NCBI GenBank assembly: GCA_965197545.1
Contig: CBDANJ010000008.1
Span: forward strand, 992,001 to 1,056,000
Length of the DNA: 64,000 bases
Source: CATOSP01 sp965197545
Lineage (GTDB): Bacteria > Chloroflexota > Dehalococcoidia > Lucifugimonadales > UBA3495
Direction of reading: 5' to 3'
Part shown: piece by piece, positions 17,731 to 26,338 of the stretch
Layout of the letters: the number at the start of each line of letters is the position of its first letter
How positions within the stretch are numbered: the stretch's first letter is position 1
Position numbers and translations under genes: made by a program
Notes under the pieces: generated by a model
The model's database searches: none
Told to the model about the DNA's origin: nothing
Seen by the model: the letters and a program-made list of their open reading frames with translations, nothing else

Positions 17731-17869
17731 CTCGAAATGGGGGGTTCGGGGATAGACCCAGAATAGCAACCAGAAACTACGAGATGAACATGGTTGCCCC
17801 GCCCACGCGGGGATAGACCGGAATCATCATCGCCAGCCATGTATTGCCCTCCGGTTCCCCTGCCCGGGG
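17731..17869 (+). CRISPR. Truncated type I-E CRISPR array, two 33-bp spacers
   Basis: One good 28-bp repeat lies at 17792-17819, with core CCCCGCCCACGCGGGGATAG, typical of type I-E. A degenerate leader-side repeat at 17731-17758 keeps only the last 12 bases (CGGGGATAGACC). A partial third repeat at 17853-17869 runs into the end of an IS4-family element. Spacers are 17759-17791 and 17820-17852, both 33 bp, giving a 61-bp period. The array begins about 35 bp after cas2. Spacer 2 resembles part of cas1. Confidence 0.85.
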
Positions 17870-17893
17870 CTGACAGGGGTATGTATGGGGTTT

Positions 17894-19120
17894 TCATGCA
17901 GGGGCATAGCGGGTGACCTCCAGGTTGGACTTGGGTTCAGGCCAGGGTTCGGGCAGCAGCCAGACCCGGCTCCAGAACCGGCCTCGGTGCAGCAACCGTC
18001 TCAGCCAGACGATGCCGTGCCGGATTACGCTGACGGTCCGTCCCGGCCTGCTCCAACTACTGCGGTGAGTGGGCGCCAGGTGTTTCGGAGGTGCTCTCAG
18101 GTTGCCTGGGGCAATCCTCCGGTCATTGGCGTCTTCCACCCTGGTCCCATAGGCCAGGGTCAGGAGCGTCGCCACCGACAACACGAACCAATGCCGCTAA
18201 ATCCGCGCCGGGTCGGTCCTCCTGGTCTTATCCCATTGCCAACCCAGGCTCTTGACCGCCCCCCGGTCGGGGCCGAGGGCAGGCTTGAACCCCAACTCGA
18301 TCCAGAAGCGGAGCGCGTACCAACTCACCCCAACTTCCTCCGGCGGAAGGTCGGTCAGGATGATCCACGGCTCCTCCTGTTCAACGTACCAGACCGCCAG
18401 CAGGGTGCAACGGCGTTTGGCGGCGGCTCTGCCGAAGGCGGTCCCCCTCCCGATCCATGCGGTATCCGGACGGGGAACGAAGGCACGCGCGGGAAGCCGC
18501 CGGCCCCCTTCAGCGCAGAAAGTGACGTTTTTCGGATACCTCATATAGGGATGCCAGCCTTGGGCCAGAATCTGTTTCCACAATTTCGGACTGGCCAAGC
18601 CCCGGTCGCACAGCACCACCACGGTCATTTCCCTGGGGACCGCCGGGGCCAGGGCCTGCAGCAGTTCCACTATCGGGTCCATCCAGGCCCCGCGCTGGTT
18701 GGCGCGCAGGATGCGCCAGGCCACGGGAATCGCGCAACCCCGGTAGACCACGCTGATGACGATGGCGGTGGCGCCGTCCCCTTTCAACGTGGGGTCAACC
18801 GCCAGCGCCAGCCGGCCGGAACGCCACCACGCAAGGACCCACCGGAGCAGCGGCGCGAAGCAGAGACTTACGTCCAGTTCGGCCTTGCAGGGACGCGCCC
18901 GGTCGCCGCCGTCGTACAACCACTCCCGGAGATACTGGCGCAGGTTGTTCCAGTTGCCCCGGGTGGAGAGGGCGGACGCGACAGCATTCTGGCAGGCGCT
19001 CCCGGCCAGGATGGTCCCGCAGACCCACCAGGCCAGACCGGTCAACTGTGACTGAGTGAGGTGCGGTAAATGCGTTTCAATGACCTGCCGCATCTGGTAG
19101 CATTCCTTGGGAAGGCGCAT
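17894..19120 (-). pseudogene. IS4-family transposase copy 2, TAG stop and hairpin insertion
   Basis: The N-terminal 290 residues match copy 1 closely (LALAVDPTLKGD, VVVLCDRGLASP, YALRFWIELGFK). Two differences stand out. A 24-25-bp GC hairpin at 18261-18285 adds eight codons in frame between GFK and VKSLGW, close to the catalytic Glu. A TAG at 18197-18199 replaces the Ser of ARISRHW, ending the open frame. The remainder reads RHWFVLSVATLLTLAYG and runs to 17894. The gene is most likely dead. Confidence 0.88.
18261..18285 (-). repeat. GC hairpin insertion in IS4 transposase
   Basis: On the minus strand, AGCCTGCCCTCG, a short loop and CGGGG interrupt GFK-AVKSLGW. The other IS4 copy lacks it. 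It belongs with the hairpins at 36240, 36313 and 51014. Confidence 0.8.
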
Positions 19121-19224
19121 GGGAGACCTCCGGCATCCGGTTTCGTCATTGCAACCAAGATGCCGGATTCCCCTGCGCTTTCCAAGCTCTCAGACCATTT
19201 TCAGTCCATACATACCCCTGTCAG

Positions 19225-20136
19225 CCCTTGGCGAGGGGATCGTGGGAGAATGTTGCCCGCAGAGGAGTGAAAGGTCGATACCTGGGCTTCCTTGAGGTCT
19301 TGGGGGAGCCGTTCCGGGATCTCGAGGGCAGCCTTCCTGTTGAAAGCCATGGCCAGTATTGATTCGGCTGGGAGGCCCTGGTTGTGGACCAGGTGGGCTA
19401 TCTTGCCTGTGATCACGGCGGTTTTCCCGGTGCCCGCTCCGGCCAGTATCAGAGTCACGTCCTCGTCGATGGCGGTGTTCCTGGACTGCTCCTCCGTCAG
19501 CCCGGTCCTGAGCATGTCCTCGGTCGCCTGTCTGACCTTGGGAATGGAATCCTCCAGGAATGCCTCGTTCGCTTGGTTCCTGGTCTCCTCAAGTGTGTCG
19601 GAGTCGGTGGCTGATTTTGCCCATTGGAGAGCTTCGAGTGCGGCCGGGGCGAGTTTCTGTCGGGTTCTGCTGTCGAGCCCCCGTGTCAGCCGTCATGCGG
19701 CGTCTTTCATCTCCTGGGTGTGGGATTGTCGGAGATACTTCGAACAGGTGAAAAGGGCCGTAATGGAGTTCTTGAAGGCCGTTATCTCCGGGCCAATAGC
19801 CAGCGCGCTGGTGGTGGCTTCATTGTTGAGAAGCTCGTCCACACGGTTCTGCAGCCGTGTGTAAAGACTCTCTGAGGTGGAGCGTTCCAGCCCGTTAATG
19901 GTGATGGACTCGCCCTGCTTGGTCTGGATCGTCAGCCGGTTGAGAAGAGGGAGTTTCTTTAGCTGGACTTCCGCTATATCCCCTATATGCCCGGCTCTGA
20001 CTGTATCGGAGGTCTGTCCCGACTTGTCGGCGAGGCACAGGAGGTCCTTCTCGAAGCTCACCGCGGCGGCCTTGTCGCGGTTGAACAGGTGAAACAAGGG
20101 GACGGTCTTTGCTGGCTGGGAGACGGGTTTCCTCAT
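19225..20136 (-). pseudogene. UvrD-type helicase, N-terminal part only
   Basis: The frame starts MRKPVSQPAKTVPLFHLFNRD at 20136. A TGA at 19693-19695 interrupts it, and it then continues RLTRGLDSRTRQKL, LTEEQSRNTAIDEDVTLILA, GAGTGKTAVITGKIAHL (Walker A) and ESILAMAFNRKAALEI, ending around TFHS at the IS4 junction. Everything after motif Ia is missing. It lies 120 bp downstream of the coiled-coil gene on the same strand, so the two probably formed an operon. It is not the missing half of the helicase at 21302, because both contain the same SILA-(M/L)-A-x-NR segment. Confidence 0.85.
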
Positions 20137-20256
20137 GACTTTGGTCTTTGTCGTTAACCGAAAAGGTTCGGGACCGCTTGGGAGCGCTGTTCTACCGCGT
20201 TGTCAGTTATCCAGGATGGCCGGGGCGTTGCCGAAGCGCGATGGGTCCTTCGCGGT

Positions 20257-20946
20257 TCACTCGGGGCTCGGCGTCCGGTCTTCCAGCGGGCGCCAGTACA
20301 CTGCCCCGGACTCTACCGCTTCCGCGGCGTCTCGGTCGTTCCTGACGCTTGCTATGGTGGGCTGCGCCGGTTTCCCGGTGAACCGGGTGATGAGCCCGGC
20401 GTTCCGGATGGCCCGATCACAGTCCCTACGGTCTGCCGTGAAGGAGGTCTCCATCGCTATGTAGCGGGCGTCCGTTCCATCCGTTGCTTCAATCACGAGG
20501 TCGGCGTTCCTGAAGCTGCGGTGGATGTCCCGGGGCAAACCGTTCCCTGCCATGTGGCTCAGGTCCCTGGCGCTGAGGGTCCGGACGAACTCCAGGCCCA
20601 TGTCGGACGCTACCCCTTGGGCGTCCTGGATGGCCCGGGTCCTGGCGAAGTCCCCCTTGAGGGTGCCGGTGTCGCTTTCTATGCGGCCCATGCGCACCTC
20701 GAGGTTGGTTGTCCGCGTGTTCTGCTCTTGGACGAGGTTCTCGACGTTCTCGAGGCGGCTGCTTTGCTCTTGGACGAGGTTCTCGACATTCTCAAGGCGC
20801 TTGCTCTGCTCCTGGGCGAAGGAGTCGAACTTGACTGGGAGCTGCAGCAGTTCCTCACCCAGGATGCGTGTTCTGACGGCTTCCCGCCATGACGGGTTGG
20901 CGTCGAGTGCGCGGAGGAAGTCGTCGAGGGAGTTGATGGTCGTCAC
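20257..20946 (-). CDS. Coiled-coil protein with C-terminal nuclease-like domain
   Basis: I use the GTG at 20946 (VTTINSLDDFLRALDANPSW); the longer frame lacks support. The 229-residue product has an N-terminal helix, then a coiled coil of near-exact 15-residue repeats (RLENVENLVQEQ). A C-terminal domain follows with NADLVIEATDG, YIAMETSFTADRRDCDRAI and KPAQPTIASVRND. The last part resembles PD-(D/E)XK-fold proteins that I associate with Chloroflexota, although a clear catalytic Lys is not visible. It lies 27 bp after the zinc-finger frame and upstream of a UvrD-type helicase. That arrangement suggests a DNA-processing or defence operon. Confidence 0.7.
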   Translation of the reverse strand: MTTINSLDDFLRALDANPSWREAVRTRILGEELLQLPVKFDSFAQEQSKRLENVENLVQEQSSRLENVENLVQEQNTRTTNLEVRMGRIESDTGTLKGDFARTRAIQDAQGVASDMGLEFVRTLSARDLSHMAGNGLPRDIHRSFRNADLVIEATDGTDARYIAMETSFTADRRDCDRAIRNAGLITRFTGKPAQPTIASVRNDRDAAEAVESGAVYWRPLEDRTPSPE

Positions 20947-20972
20947 GGTGGGGATTATACCCTGTTCGCCGC

Positions 20973-21290
20973 TCACTGGTCTGCTTTGTCCGTCGTTGCC
21001 GCTTGTCTGGCCGCGTCCCTCCGCATGGCGTCGCTGCGCCTGCGGGACTGCCGGTGTTGCTCGGCGCAGGTCTTGCACCGCGATTGGCCCCGTATGGCCG
21101 GCTTGCTACATTTCTGGCACTTGCCAAGCTGCTTGGCCCTCTGTCTCTGTTCCTCAGCGTAGCGCCGTCGGTACTCTCTGCGCTCCGGTGTCCTGTTCCT
21201 GGCCTGTTCGTACTCCCGGCGCGTTTGGTCTGCTTGGTTCCTGCGCGTGGCCTGCCGGGTATCGGGAAGGTGTGCTGGAATAAAATTCTT
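20973..21290 (-). pseudogene. Zinc-finger protein fragment, 5' end lost
   Basis: The frame contains RREYEQARNRTPERREYRR, LGKCQKCSKPAIRGQSRCKT and CAEQHRQSRRRSDAMRR. The paired CxxC motifs are typical of a small zinc-finger family found beside coiled-coil proteins in Chloroflexota. The frame is open from a TAA at 21291, but no start codon with a ribosome site exists. The homology stops where the helicase on the other strand begins. It appears truncated at a recombination junction near 21290. Confidence 0.65.
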
Positions 21291-21301
21291 TTAGGAGACT
21301 G

Positions 21302-23002
21302 TGCGGGGTCAGGCGGGAGAACCCGCGCTCCATCCTGGCCCTGGCCTACAACCGGCACGCCGCGGTGGAGATTCGCCGGCGGCTGGTGGACCTGGTCGGC
21401 GACGACGCCCGTGGCGTAATCGTGCTCACCTGCCACGGCCTGGCCATGCGGCTGGTCGGCGCGAGCTTCGCGGGGCGGGCTGACCGTCTGGACGAAGGAG
21501 ATTTTCGGGAGGTGCTCAAGCAGGCGTCCGCCCTGCTGCGCGGGGAAGGGCTGCCGTCCGAGGAGGCGGACGAGTACCAGGACATCGGACCGGACCAGTA
21601 CGAGCTGATTTCCGCCCTGGCGGGCAGGACCCTCTCCGACGCGGACGACAAGCTGACCATCTTCGCGGTGGGAGACGACGACCAGAACATCTACTCCTTC
21701 AACGGCTCGTCGGTGGAGTTCATCCGGCGTTTCGATGCGGACTACGGTCCCCGGCCCACCTACCTGACCGGAAACTACCGCTCCACCGGCCACATCATCG
21801 CCGCCGCCAACGCCGTCATCGAGCCGGCGCGGCAACGCATGAAGGCCGGTCATCCCATTCACGTCAATCAGGCCCGCGAGCAGGAACCGCCGGGCGGCGA
21901 CTGGTCTTTGTTGGACCCGGTCGCCAGGGGTCAGGTACAGATTCTTTCTGCCGGACAGACTGCAATATCCCAGGCTCAAGCCGTAGTCGCTGAGTTGAAG
22001 CGAATGTCCACTTTAGACGATGGCTGGGACTGGTCCTCCTGCGCGGTGATTGCTCGAGAATGGAGCTACCTGGACCCGGTGCGCAGCCTTTGCGAACTGG
22101 AGGGGATTCCGGTGCAGATGGCCAACGAGGACTTTTCGGGCGTTTGGCATCTGCGGGAAACTCGGGCGTTGGTCAACTGGGTCAGGAAGCTGGAATCCAA
22201 GCTGGTCCAGAGTGGGAACCTCCGGGACTGGCTGGGCGGCCAACCCTTGAACACCTGGAACGAACTGTTAGCGGAGGCCGTGAGTGAGTACGAGATGGAG
22301 ACCGGCGGCGCGGAGACGCCGCTGGACCACTTCGTCGAATGGCTGGCCGAGTGGGGACGCGAAGTCCGGCGGCGCCAACAGGGTCTCCTGTTGTTGACCG
22401 CCCACCGGGCCAAGGGATTGGAGTTCGACTACGTTGTGGTGCTGGACGGGAGCTGGGACCGGGTCGGGCGCGGGGAGGATCCGGACGCCCCGCGGCGGCT
22501 TTACTACGTGGCTATGACCCGGGCGCGGAGGACACTGGCGCTGGCTCGCCTTCCGGGAGCACATCCCTTCCAGGATGCCCTCTTGGATGCTCCATCGGTG
22601 CTGGAGCGCGACAACCACGTTTCGTGTACTCCCACAGCGCCGGAGCTTTGCCGTCGCTACCGCAGGCTAAGCCTGCGCGACGTTTTCCTCAGCTTCGCCG
22701 GATACCGGAAACCCGACCATCTCGTGCATGGAGCGATTGCCGAGTTGTCGCCCGGCGACACGCTCCGAGTGCGCGAGGGAGCGACGCGTTGGGAGTTGTT
22801 GGACTGCAACGGGACCGTCGTGGGTCAGATGGCAAGGGATTTCGAGGGAATCGGTGGGATGCGGTGCGCGTTTGCCAAGGTCCTGGCTGTTGTCTCATGG
22901 GACCGGGACCGCTCGGAACCGGAATACCGGAAAGGAATTCGCTGCGATTCTTGGGAAGTGGTGGTGCCGGAGCTGGTGTTTGAGCCGGATACAAGGATTT
23001 AG
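21302..23002 (+). pseudogene. UvrD/RecB-type helicase, N-terminus lost
   Basis: The frame begins abruptly as VRRENPRSILALAYNRHAAVEI, the motif Ia region, with no Walker A upstream. It then contains TCHGLAMRLVG, DEYQDIGPDQYELI (motif II), VGDDDQNIYSFNG (motif III), LLTAHRAKGLEFDYVVVLDG and RRLYYVAMTRARRTLALAR (motif VI). A C-terminal extension (FAGYRKPDHLVHG, WELLDCNGTVVGQMARDFEG) resembles the tail of RecQ-UvrD fusion helicases. Without the P-loop it cannot hydrolyse ATP. The break lies near 21300, next to the zinc-finger fragment on the opposite strand. Confidence 0.85.
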
Positions 23003-23449
23003 ACCCGCCAGAAAATGAGGTCTCCTGTGTGGACGCCCTCCCCCATATACGGTCGCTAAATGGGGATGTGGTGGGCGAACCTTTGGGGCAGTTCACTACC
23101 ATCTGCCAAGACCTGCTGGCTTGGTTTGCGTGAACTCCGGACGGGTAGTGACCCACGAGGAAGTGCTGCAACGGGTGTGAGGACGACCAACCCCGGCAGC
23201 CCCTGGTTGATACACACCCACCCGGTACGGCTGCGACAGGAGTGGGCGAGCACGGCTAAAACCCGTCCTACGGCTTCGCCGAGGCGGGGGTACCGGATTG
23301 CGGGGGGATGGGCTGGACGGGTGAATTCTTGATGGTCAGTCTAACCTGAGCGGGTAATATCAGAATCGATTGACTCGGAAACGGAGATTTGGTCTTGATT
23401 CGCAACTCCGTTTGAGTAGGCCGTATATTGCAAGAGGATGGAAAGCGAC
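23003..23449. other. Gap: no gene seen
   Basis: About 450 bp between the helicase relic and the phosphatase-fold gene. No supported open frame, RNA or repeat was found. Confidence 0.5.
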
Positions 23450-24616
23450 ATGGCAAAGCAATTCACGTCAGCCGAGTGGAAACTAATCAGAGCGAAACTG
23501 GAAGACGACCCGGAGAGGTTCGGCCTGCCGCAAAGGGAGTACGGCTCGGTGCTCCTGGGGTCCTTCAACATACGCAAGCTGGGATCGTCCCGGAGCCGCA
23601 ATGCCGATACCTGGGAGTTTCTGGCCGATGTCTGCCGCAGCTTCGACCTGCTGGTGGTCCAGGAGATCATGGACGACCTCAGCGGCCTGCGGCGGCTCAT
23701 GTCCCTGCTGGGGTCGGAGTTCGACCTGGTGGTCTCGGACCAGACCGGCGTGTTCCCGGGGGAGCCGGGGGTGGGAGAGCGGCTCGGGTACATCTACCGT
23801 TGGAATACCGTGGAGCGTATGGAGGTTGCCAGCGACGTCACCTTCGACCACACCAAGGTCATCGACTCCATCGCCGGCAACTACGACGCCTTCATTGGTG
23901 ATATGGCTCCTTACGCCAAGCGGCTGGCGGACTATCAGTCGGGCAGCCGCAAGAGCAAGCCCAGGCTGAAACTGAGCGTCTTCCTCTCCTTCATCCGCCA
24001 GCCCTTCTACGTGGCGTTCCGCATAGCCGGACATCCCGGAACCCGGCCCTATAAGTTCATGGCCGTCAATGCCCATCTTTATTTCGGCAACTACATCGAC
24101 GACCGTCGCCAGGAGTTCAACGCCCTGGTCGACTGGATCATGAGCCGGTTCAGTACCGGGAGCCATGCCTACTATCCCAACTTCATCCTGATGGGGGACC
24201 TCAACCTGGACTACGACAATCCCGCCAGGGACCGGGCACGGATAGAGGAGCGAATCAAGTCGTTGAACGGCGAGATGGATGAAGCCAACGTCAATTTCCC
24301 CTTCCTCGATGTCCATCCAGGCCGCCGCGGGGTTTTTCGAACCAACGCCCGGATGACGGAGACCTTCGACCAGATCGGCCTGTTCAACCGGGACCCGCGC
24401 CTGCCGACGTACTTGGACAACCCGACGATGGGCGCCCAGGTACAGGGCCCGGACTACGGGGTGTTTGAATTCTGCAACCTGTTCAGCGAGGCGGTGCTGG
24501 ACCGCCCGCTTGAAGAACTCTCCGCCACCGAAAGGTCGGGCCTGATGGCCAGGTTCGAGCATAAGGTGAGCGACCACATGCCTTTGTGGGTTCGGTTGCC
24601 ACTGCCGGTGGACTAA
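23450..24616 (+). CDS. Endonuclease/exonuclease/phosphatase (DNase I fold) family protein
   Basis: I choose the ATG at 23450 with GAGGATGG before it; an ATG at 23438 is also possible. The 388-residue product has the family motifs: LLGSFNIRKL (Asn), LLVVQEIMDD (catalytic Glu), VNAHLYFGN, FILMGDLNLDYD (DxN) and KVSDHMPLWVRL (SDH). These place it in the DNase I/exonuclease III/phosphatase superfamily. The substrate could be DNA, RNA, lipid or inositol phosphate. It has no signal peptide, so it is likely cytoplasmic. A MITE-2 copy follows within 25 bp of its stop. Confidence 0.88.
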   Translation: MAKQFTSAEWKLIRAKLEDDPERFGLPQREYGSVLLGSFNIRKLGSSRSRNADTWEFLADVCRSFDLLVVQEIMDDLSGLRRLMSLLGSEFDLVVSDQTGVFPGEPGVGERLGYIYRWNTVERMEVASDVTFDHTKVIDSIAGNYDAFIGDMAPYAKRLADYQSGSRKSKPRLKLSVFLSFIRQPFYVAFRIAGHPGTRPYKFMAVNAHLYFGNYIDDRRQEFNALVDWIMSRFSTGSHAYYPNFILMGDLNLDYDNPARDRARIEERIKSLNGEMDEANVNFPFLDVHPGRRGVFRTNARMTETFDQIGLFNRDPRLPTYLDNPTMGAQVQGPDYGVFEFCNLFSEAVLDRPLEELSATERSGLMARFEHKVSDHMPLWVRLPLPVD

Positions 24617-24640
24617 GCTGCTGGTGCCTACATAGGGCAT

Positions 24641-24792
24641 CTAAACTGATACCAAGGTAAAATGTGCATATGGAGGGGGGCAAGCGGCGGGGTCGGTCCG
24701 CCCTTCAGGTACATTTGGAAGAGCTTCACTGTCACGCCTAAGCCAATCTTCATCGCCCCACAAATGTAGATCCCACCTTGGCTTTAGTTTAG
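24641..24792 (-). mobile_element. MITE-2 copy B (152 bp)
   Basis: Its ends (CTAAACTGATACCAAGGT and CCACCTTGGCTTTAGTTTAG) match MITE-2. On the minus strand its first 50 bases resemble copy A, including GGTGGGAT, TACATTT and GGGGCGATGAAGATT, but the centre differs. It lies 24 bp after the DNase I-fold gene. Confidence 0.8.
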
Positions 24793-24972
24793 TAGAAAGA
24801 GCTTTATGAGAGCAACAGGCTAAAGCCGGTCGCCCGGATGAGGAGATCTCAGAGAATCCTGACTTGATGGTGGTTGGCTAAATGGTAGGGGTCTTCCCCC
24901 AACCCCAATCACCGCTCCTGGGCGGATTTGTCTTTCTCAACGGTTCCAGAGTGGGGTTCTTGACGGAGCGTC

Positions 24973-24994
24973 AACACAATGTCATTGTTGTGTT
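24973..24994 (+). promoter_or_regulatory. Palindromic operator abutting the NTase start codon
   Basis: AACACAA and TTGTGTT form inverted arms within 22 bp that end directly before the ATG at 24995. TTGACG at 24960 may be a -35 box. No ribosome site fits before the ATG, so the transcript may be leaderless. The XRE protein of the pair is the obvious candidate to bind here. Confidence 0.6.
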
Positions 24995-25435
24995 ATGATA
25001 CCAACATTCGATGTAAACGGACTGCTCCCACCGGGAATCCACTGGGCGTCTTGGGACGAATTTCTCGAGAGATTTGGGACAAGTAGCTGGAGACTCCGGT
25101 TGGCCGACGGTATTAGAGCTGCCATCGAGAACCTGAAAAATGCGGGTTGCCTGACTGTCTACGTCGATGGGAGCTTCGTCACGGCCAAAGAGGTCCCGAA
25201 CGACTTCGATGCCTGCTGGGACGAAACCGGAGTCGATCCGTTGGCTCTCGATCCCGTCCTCCTGATCTTCGACCCTGGAAGGGCAACCCAGAAGGCCAAA
25301 TACCTGGGGGAGTTGTTCCCGGCATCCGCCATAGCAGACGGAGACGGGTTTTCCTTTCTGGAGTTCTTCCAAACGGATAAGGACACCGGAAGGCCCAAAG
25401 GGATTGTCACCATTGACTTGGAAGGGTTGAGATGA
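24995..25435 (+). CDS. DUF6932 nucleotidyltransferase-like protein
   Basis: The 146-residue product starts MIPTFDVNGLLPPGIHWASW, characteristic of DUF6932. It contains VYVDGSFVTAKEVPNDFDAC. The G-S, then D-x-D spacing is the nucleotidyltransferase signature found in MNT-type and related toxin-antitoxin proteins. The stop overlaps the start of the XRE regulator (ATGA), so the two are coupled. A palindrome sits on the promoter side. It is most likely one partner of a two-gene toxin-antitoxin or defence module. Which partner is toxic cannot be read from the sequence. Confidence 0.82.
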   Translation: MIPTFDVNGLLPPGIHWASWDEFLERFGTSSWRLRLADGIRAAIENLKNAGCLTVYVDGSFVTAKEVPNDFDACWDETGVDPLALDPVLLIFDPGRATQKAKYLGELFPASAIADGDGFSFLEFFQTDKDTGRPKGIVTIDLEGLR

Positions 25436-25872
25436 TCAAGAACGAAAGGCAATACAAGATTACCAAAGCGCAGGCGGCGCGGTTCTCGAACGCTCTCGAA
25501 AGTCTCAGGCAACACCCAGACGGCGACGACAGCCTACATCCGCTTATTGCCAAGGCCCGGGAGGATGCCCTGAGCAGTCAACTGGCGGACCTGGAGAGCG
25601 AGCTGCGGGAGTATGAATCCCTAAAAGCAGGGGAGTTCCACTGGGAATCGCTTAAGGTGATAGCAGACCTGCCTTGTATCCTGATCAAGGCTCGGATCGC
25701 TCAAGGTTTGAGTCAGAAGGAGTTGGCCGAAAGGATCGGGCTGAAAGAGCAGCAGATTCAGCGGTACGAGGCCACCGACTACGCCTCCGCCAATCTGGCC
25801 CGAATCAAGGAAGTCGTAAGTGCCTTTGGCGTAGAAATCATTAGTTCCACGGCAAAGGGAGACTCCCGGTGA
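25432..25872 (+). CDS. XRE-family helix-turn-helix protein
   Basis: The 146-residue protein has an N-terminal helical region (QAARFSNALESLRQ) and a C-terminal XRE domain from about residue 78: ILIKARIAQGLSQKELAERI followed by GLKEQQIQRYEATDYASANL. The domain is complete. It overlaps the DUF6932 gene by four bases and is probably the repressor that binds the palindrome at 24973. The arrangement resembles HigA-like antitoxins joined to a nucleotidyltransferase-like partner. No membrane segment or cysteine motif is present. Confidence 0.88.
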   Translation: MIKNERQYKITKAQAARFSNALESLRQHPDGDDSLHPLIAKAREDALSSQLADLESELREYESLKAGEFHWESLKVIADLPCILIKARIAQGLSQKELAERIGLKEQQIQRYEATDYASANLARIKEVVSAFGVEIISSTAKGDSR

Positions 25873-26338
25873 ATAATGTAACTTCGACCGCCAGACCGGT
25901 ACTGAAATTGGGGCAGAGGCAAGTCCCCATAGTCGTTGAGTGGTGAATGGCGGAGATGATGGCACAAGGAGATTGTGATAGATGCTCTATCTCATCGGGG
26001 ACCCCGTGTGCCTCTGCTCCAACACTTGCTTCTAGTCAAGCTACTTTATTGAGATGCTCACAGACCCATCCACATCTCGAAGGAAGATGGTACTGTCTAC
26101 CGTCAAGTCCGGCCTCCTACTTGCCCTCCCCGGTGGCCGACAGCATGTATGCACGGAAGTTGCGCCCGTTCGCGTCCGTCCCAACAGGATCTTTGAGGTC
26201 CTGTCAGGTGAGCGTTGCAGTGCCCTATGACAAGATCGTTCTCATCCAGGCCGGGAAGTCTCAGGCGAGTCTACGGAAGCCGACGTTCATACCCGTCTTC
26301 CTCTCAGAGCTGGCTTCCCCATCACCGTTGCGACGGAC
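25873..26338. other. Gap: no convincing gene
   Basis: Lower-GC sequence with a plus-strand open frame (25947-26540) that I do not trust, because its end overlaps the SDR gene on the other strand. No family is recognised. Confidence 0.5.

Larger units (their letters stand above)
17870..19224 (-). mobile_element. IS4-family insertion sequence, copy 2, at the CRISPR array
   Basis: The ends CTGACAGGGGTATGTATGG and its complement near 19206-19224 match copy 1. No 11-bp target duplication is present: the left flank is CRISPR repeat and the right flank is helicase sequence. This suggests a deletion or rearrangement next to the element after insertion. Confidence 0.85.

Noticed and set aside
20716..20835. 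Direct repeats as a CRISPR array
   Set aside because: The repeats have no spacers and encode a continuous coiled coil.
19225..23002. The two UvrD pieces as halves of one gene split by an insertion
   Set aside because: Both contain the same motif Ia segment (ESILAMAFNRKAALEI and RSILALAYNRHAAVEI) in different sequence, so they come from two different helicases.
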